Source: Paraeggerthella sp964369725 (lineage in GTDB: Bacteria > Actinomycetota > Coriobacteriia > Coriobacteriales > Eggerthellaceae). From it: a stretch of 7,258 bases of DNA. The position numbers were made by a program, and so were the translations under genes. Shown piece by piece: positions 5,706 to 7,258 of this stretch. The notes below the pieces were generated by a model, which was given only the letters and a program-made list of their open reading frames with translations, did no database searches and was not told the DNA's origin. The stretch spans positions 1-7,258 of the forward strand of contig CAYJGC010000063.1 of the NCBI GenBank assembly GCA_964369725.1, written 5' to 3'. Each line of letters starts with the position of its first letter. The first letter of the stretch is position 1.

Positions 5706-6494
5706 ATGTATTTGTTGCCTGCTATTGATATTTTGGACGGAAAAGCTGTGCGTTTGGCAAAAGGTGATTACAACCGCGTGACGGTGTACAACAATGACCC
5801 TGCAGATCAGGCGCAAAGATTTGAGGATCAAGGCGCAACCTGGCTTCATTTGGTTGACCTGAATGGCGCTAAGTCTGGTAAGCCAGAAAATATCGCCATT
5901 ATCGAACGCATCTTACGTAAAACGTTTCTCAAGGTAGAGGTGGGCGGTGGTATTCGTTCGCTTGAAACGCTTGATCGTTTGGCAGATGCAGGAGTAACGC
6001 GCGTGGTGTTGGGTACGTCATTGGTGGCGCAGCCAGAATTTGCGCAGGAAGCCGTGGAGCGCTACGGGCACATGTTGGCGGCGGGCATTGATGCTAAGGG
6101 TGGCGAAGTTGCCGTATCGGGTTGGCGTGAAGGTTCGGGTGTGGCAGCAGAAGAGTTGGCACGTCACGTTGCCGAGGTGGGTTTTAGGCACCTTATCTAT
6201 ACTGATATTGCACGCGATGGCATGCAGACAGGTTTGGAAGTGGCCGCCTATGAGCGCATGGCGGCGGCGTTTGGTTATCCGGTAATTGCATCGGGCGGTG
6301 TGGCAAGCGTGGCCGATATTGAGCGATTGGCACCAGTGGCAGACAGTATTGAAGGCGTGATTGCGGGGCGTGCTGTCTATGAAGGAACCCTGTCGGTCGA
6401 AGAGGGCGTGCGCGCGTGCGAAGAGGCAACGCGCGCAGCTCAGGCAGCAAAAGTGCAGGCAAACCCCTGTGGATTGGCGGGTGGCGTATGCTAG
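5706..6494 (+). CDS. hisA: ProFAR isomerase HisA
   Basis: (Beta-alpha)8-barrel enzyme that performs the Amadori rearrangement of ProFAR to PRFAR, the substrate of HisH-HisF. The product is 262 aa. Catalytic Asp8 (PAIDILDGKAVRL) and Asp129 (GIDAKGG) are present, with phosphate-binding VGGGIRS 79-85 and SGGVAS 196-201, and YTDIARDGM at 165-173. Actinomycetota often carry the bifunctional PriA (HisA/TrpF). The loop here reads AVSGWREGSG, without the Arg-rich RGRGW pattern I recall from mycobacterial PriA, so a plain HisA call is preferred. The last 20 or so residues (Ala-rich, then ANPCGLAGGVC) extend past the usual end. AAAGGGG at 5690-5696 is 9 nt before the ATG. The stop overlaps hisF by 7 nt. 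Confidence 0.94.
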   Translation: MYLLPAIDILDGKAVRLAKGDYNRVTVYNNDPADQAQRFEDQGATWLHLVDLNGAKSGKPENIAIIERILRKTFLKVEVGGGIRSLETLDRLADAGVTRVVLGTSLVAQPEFAQEAVERYGHMLAAGIDAKGGEVAVSGWREGSGVAAEELARHVAEVGFRHLIYTDIARDGMQTGLEVAAYERMAAAFGYPVIASGGVASVADIERLAPVADSIEGVIAGRAVYEGTLSVEEGVRACEEATRAAQAAKVQANPCGLAGGVC

Positions 6495-7252
6495 CCAAGC
6501 GCGTAATTCCTTGCATGGATGTGAAAGACGGCCGCGTGGTAAAAGGCGTGAATTTCGTTAACTTGCGCGACGCGGGCGACCCCATTGAGCTGGCTCAACG
6601 CTATGACGAGCAAAAAGCCGACGAAGTTATCTTTTTAGATATCACAGCAACAAGCGATAAACGCGATACCACGGTAGAGCTGGCAAGTCATGCAAGCGCT
6701 GCACTGCATTTGCCCTATTGTGTGGGTGGTGGGTTTCGTAGTGTGGAAGATATTCGCAAGATGATTGCGGTTGGTGCAGATAAGGTGTCGGTTAATTCTG
6801 CCGCTGTGGCAAATCCCGAGCTTATTAGTTTAGCGTCTGCAGCGTTTGGCTCTCAGGCAATCTTGTGTGCCATTGATGCTAAGCAGGTGCCAGGCAACCC
6901 CAACAAGTGGGAAGTGTATGTTCACGGTGGGCGCACCGCAACAGGGATTGACGTTATTGAGTGGGCTAAAGAAGCAGCCCATCGCGGTGCGGGAGAGATT
7001 TTGCTCACCAGCATGGATCGCGACGGAAGCCGCGATGGTTTTGACTGCGCGCTTACCCGCGCCGTGGCTCGTAGCGTGAATATCCCCATCATTGCAAGTG
7101 GCGGTGTGGGCGAGCTGGAGCATTTTGCGCAAGGTATCATTGAGGGTGAAGCCGATGCTGTTTTAGCAGCAAGCGTATTCCATTTCGGCGAACTCACCGT
7201 GCGCCAAGTAAAGGAGCACATGCGTAGCCAAGGAATTGCCGTACGATTGTAG
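6488..7252 (+). CDS. hisF: Imidazole glycerol phosphate synthase cyclase subunit HisF
   Basis: (Beta-alpha)8-barrel cyclase that combines PRFAR with ammonia from HisH to give IGP and AICAR. The product is 254 aa, the usual length. Acid-base residues Asp11 (IPCMDVKDGRVVKGVNF) and Asp130 (CAIDAK) are present, and Lys19 matches the conserved Lys near the ammonia entry. Phosphate-binding motifs are VGGGFRS 79-85 and ASGGVGE 203-209, and LTSMDRDGSRDGFD is at 173-186. The start at ATG 6488 lies within the last codons of hisA. It has only a G-rich stretch (6476-6484) as a ribosome binding site, so coupling to hisA translation is likely. The next gene is outside the window. Confidence 0.97.
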   Translation: MLAKRVIPCMDVKDGRVVKGVNFVNLRDAGDPIELAQRYDEQKADEVIFLDITATSDKRDTTVELASHASAALHLPYCVGGGFRSVEDIRKMIAVGADKVSVNSAAVANPELISLASAAFGSQAILCAIDAKQVPGNPNKWEVYVHGGRTATGIDVIEWAKEAAHRGAGEILLTSMDRDGSRDGFDCALTRAVARSVNIPIIASGGVGELEHFAQGIIEGEADAVLAASVFHFGELTVRQVKEHMRSQGIAVRL

Positions 7253-7258
7253 CATTGA

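Noticed and set aside
6416..6487. Longer hisF start inside hisA
   Set aside because: The extra 24 residues are unlike HisF, and MLAKRVIPCMD from 6488 matches the usual N-terminus.

Overview
The window is a histidine biosynthesis operon. All genes lie on the + strand and are packed head to tail, with almost no space between them apart from one 173-bp interval. The order is hisZ-hisG (one fused reading frame), hisD, hisC, hisB, a possible 34-codon small ORF, hisH, hisA and hisF. hisF stops six bases before the window ends. hisI, hisE and a histidinol-phosphate phosphatase gene are not present and would have to lie outside the window.

Together the genes cover the committed step (HisZ-HisG: ATP + PRPP to phosphoribosyl-ATP), the ProFAR isomerase (HisA), the IGP synthase pair (HisH glutaminase + HisF cyclase), IGP dehydratase (HisB), histidinol-phosphate aminotransferase (HisC) and histidinol dehydrogenase (HisD). 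Several junctions suggest translational coupling: hisD/hisC overlap by 8 nt, hisA/hisF overlap by 7 nt, and hisC-hisB and hisH-hisA are 5 and 4 nt apart. No promoter, terminator or T-box-like leader is visible; only 24 nt precede the first start codon.

The organism is a bacterium of moderate GC content. The gene order, the monofunctional HisB and the protein sequences look most like Actinomycetota, perhaps Coriobacteriia. This is recollection and inference, not a database result. Most Actinomycetota are known for a long-form HisG, so a short HisG with HisZ is notable in that setting.

The least resolved part is the hisG-hisD junction. A run of exactly 100 N (1500-1599) removes the 3' part of hisG, including the expected PRPP-binding motif, so the HisG C-terminus and its frame after the gap are unknown. 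The sequence after the gap is open without a stop in the hisD frame. It encodes a ten-residue motif, NNSTNKSTGK, that recurs as NNSANKSAGK in the C-terminal tail of HisD, with mostly synonymous codon differences. This raises the possibility that HisG is translationally joined to HisD, or that HisD has an N-terminal extension. Otherwise the genes look intact and ordinary.
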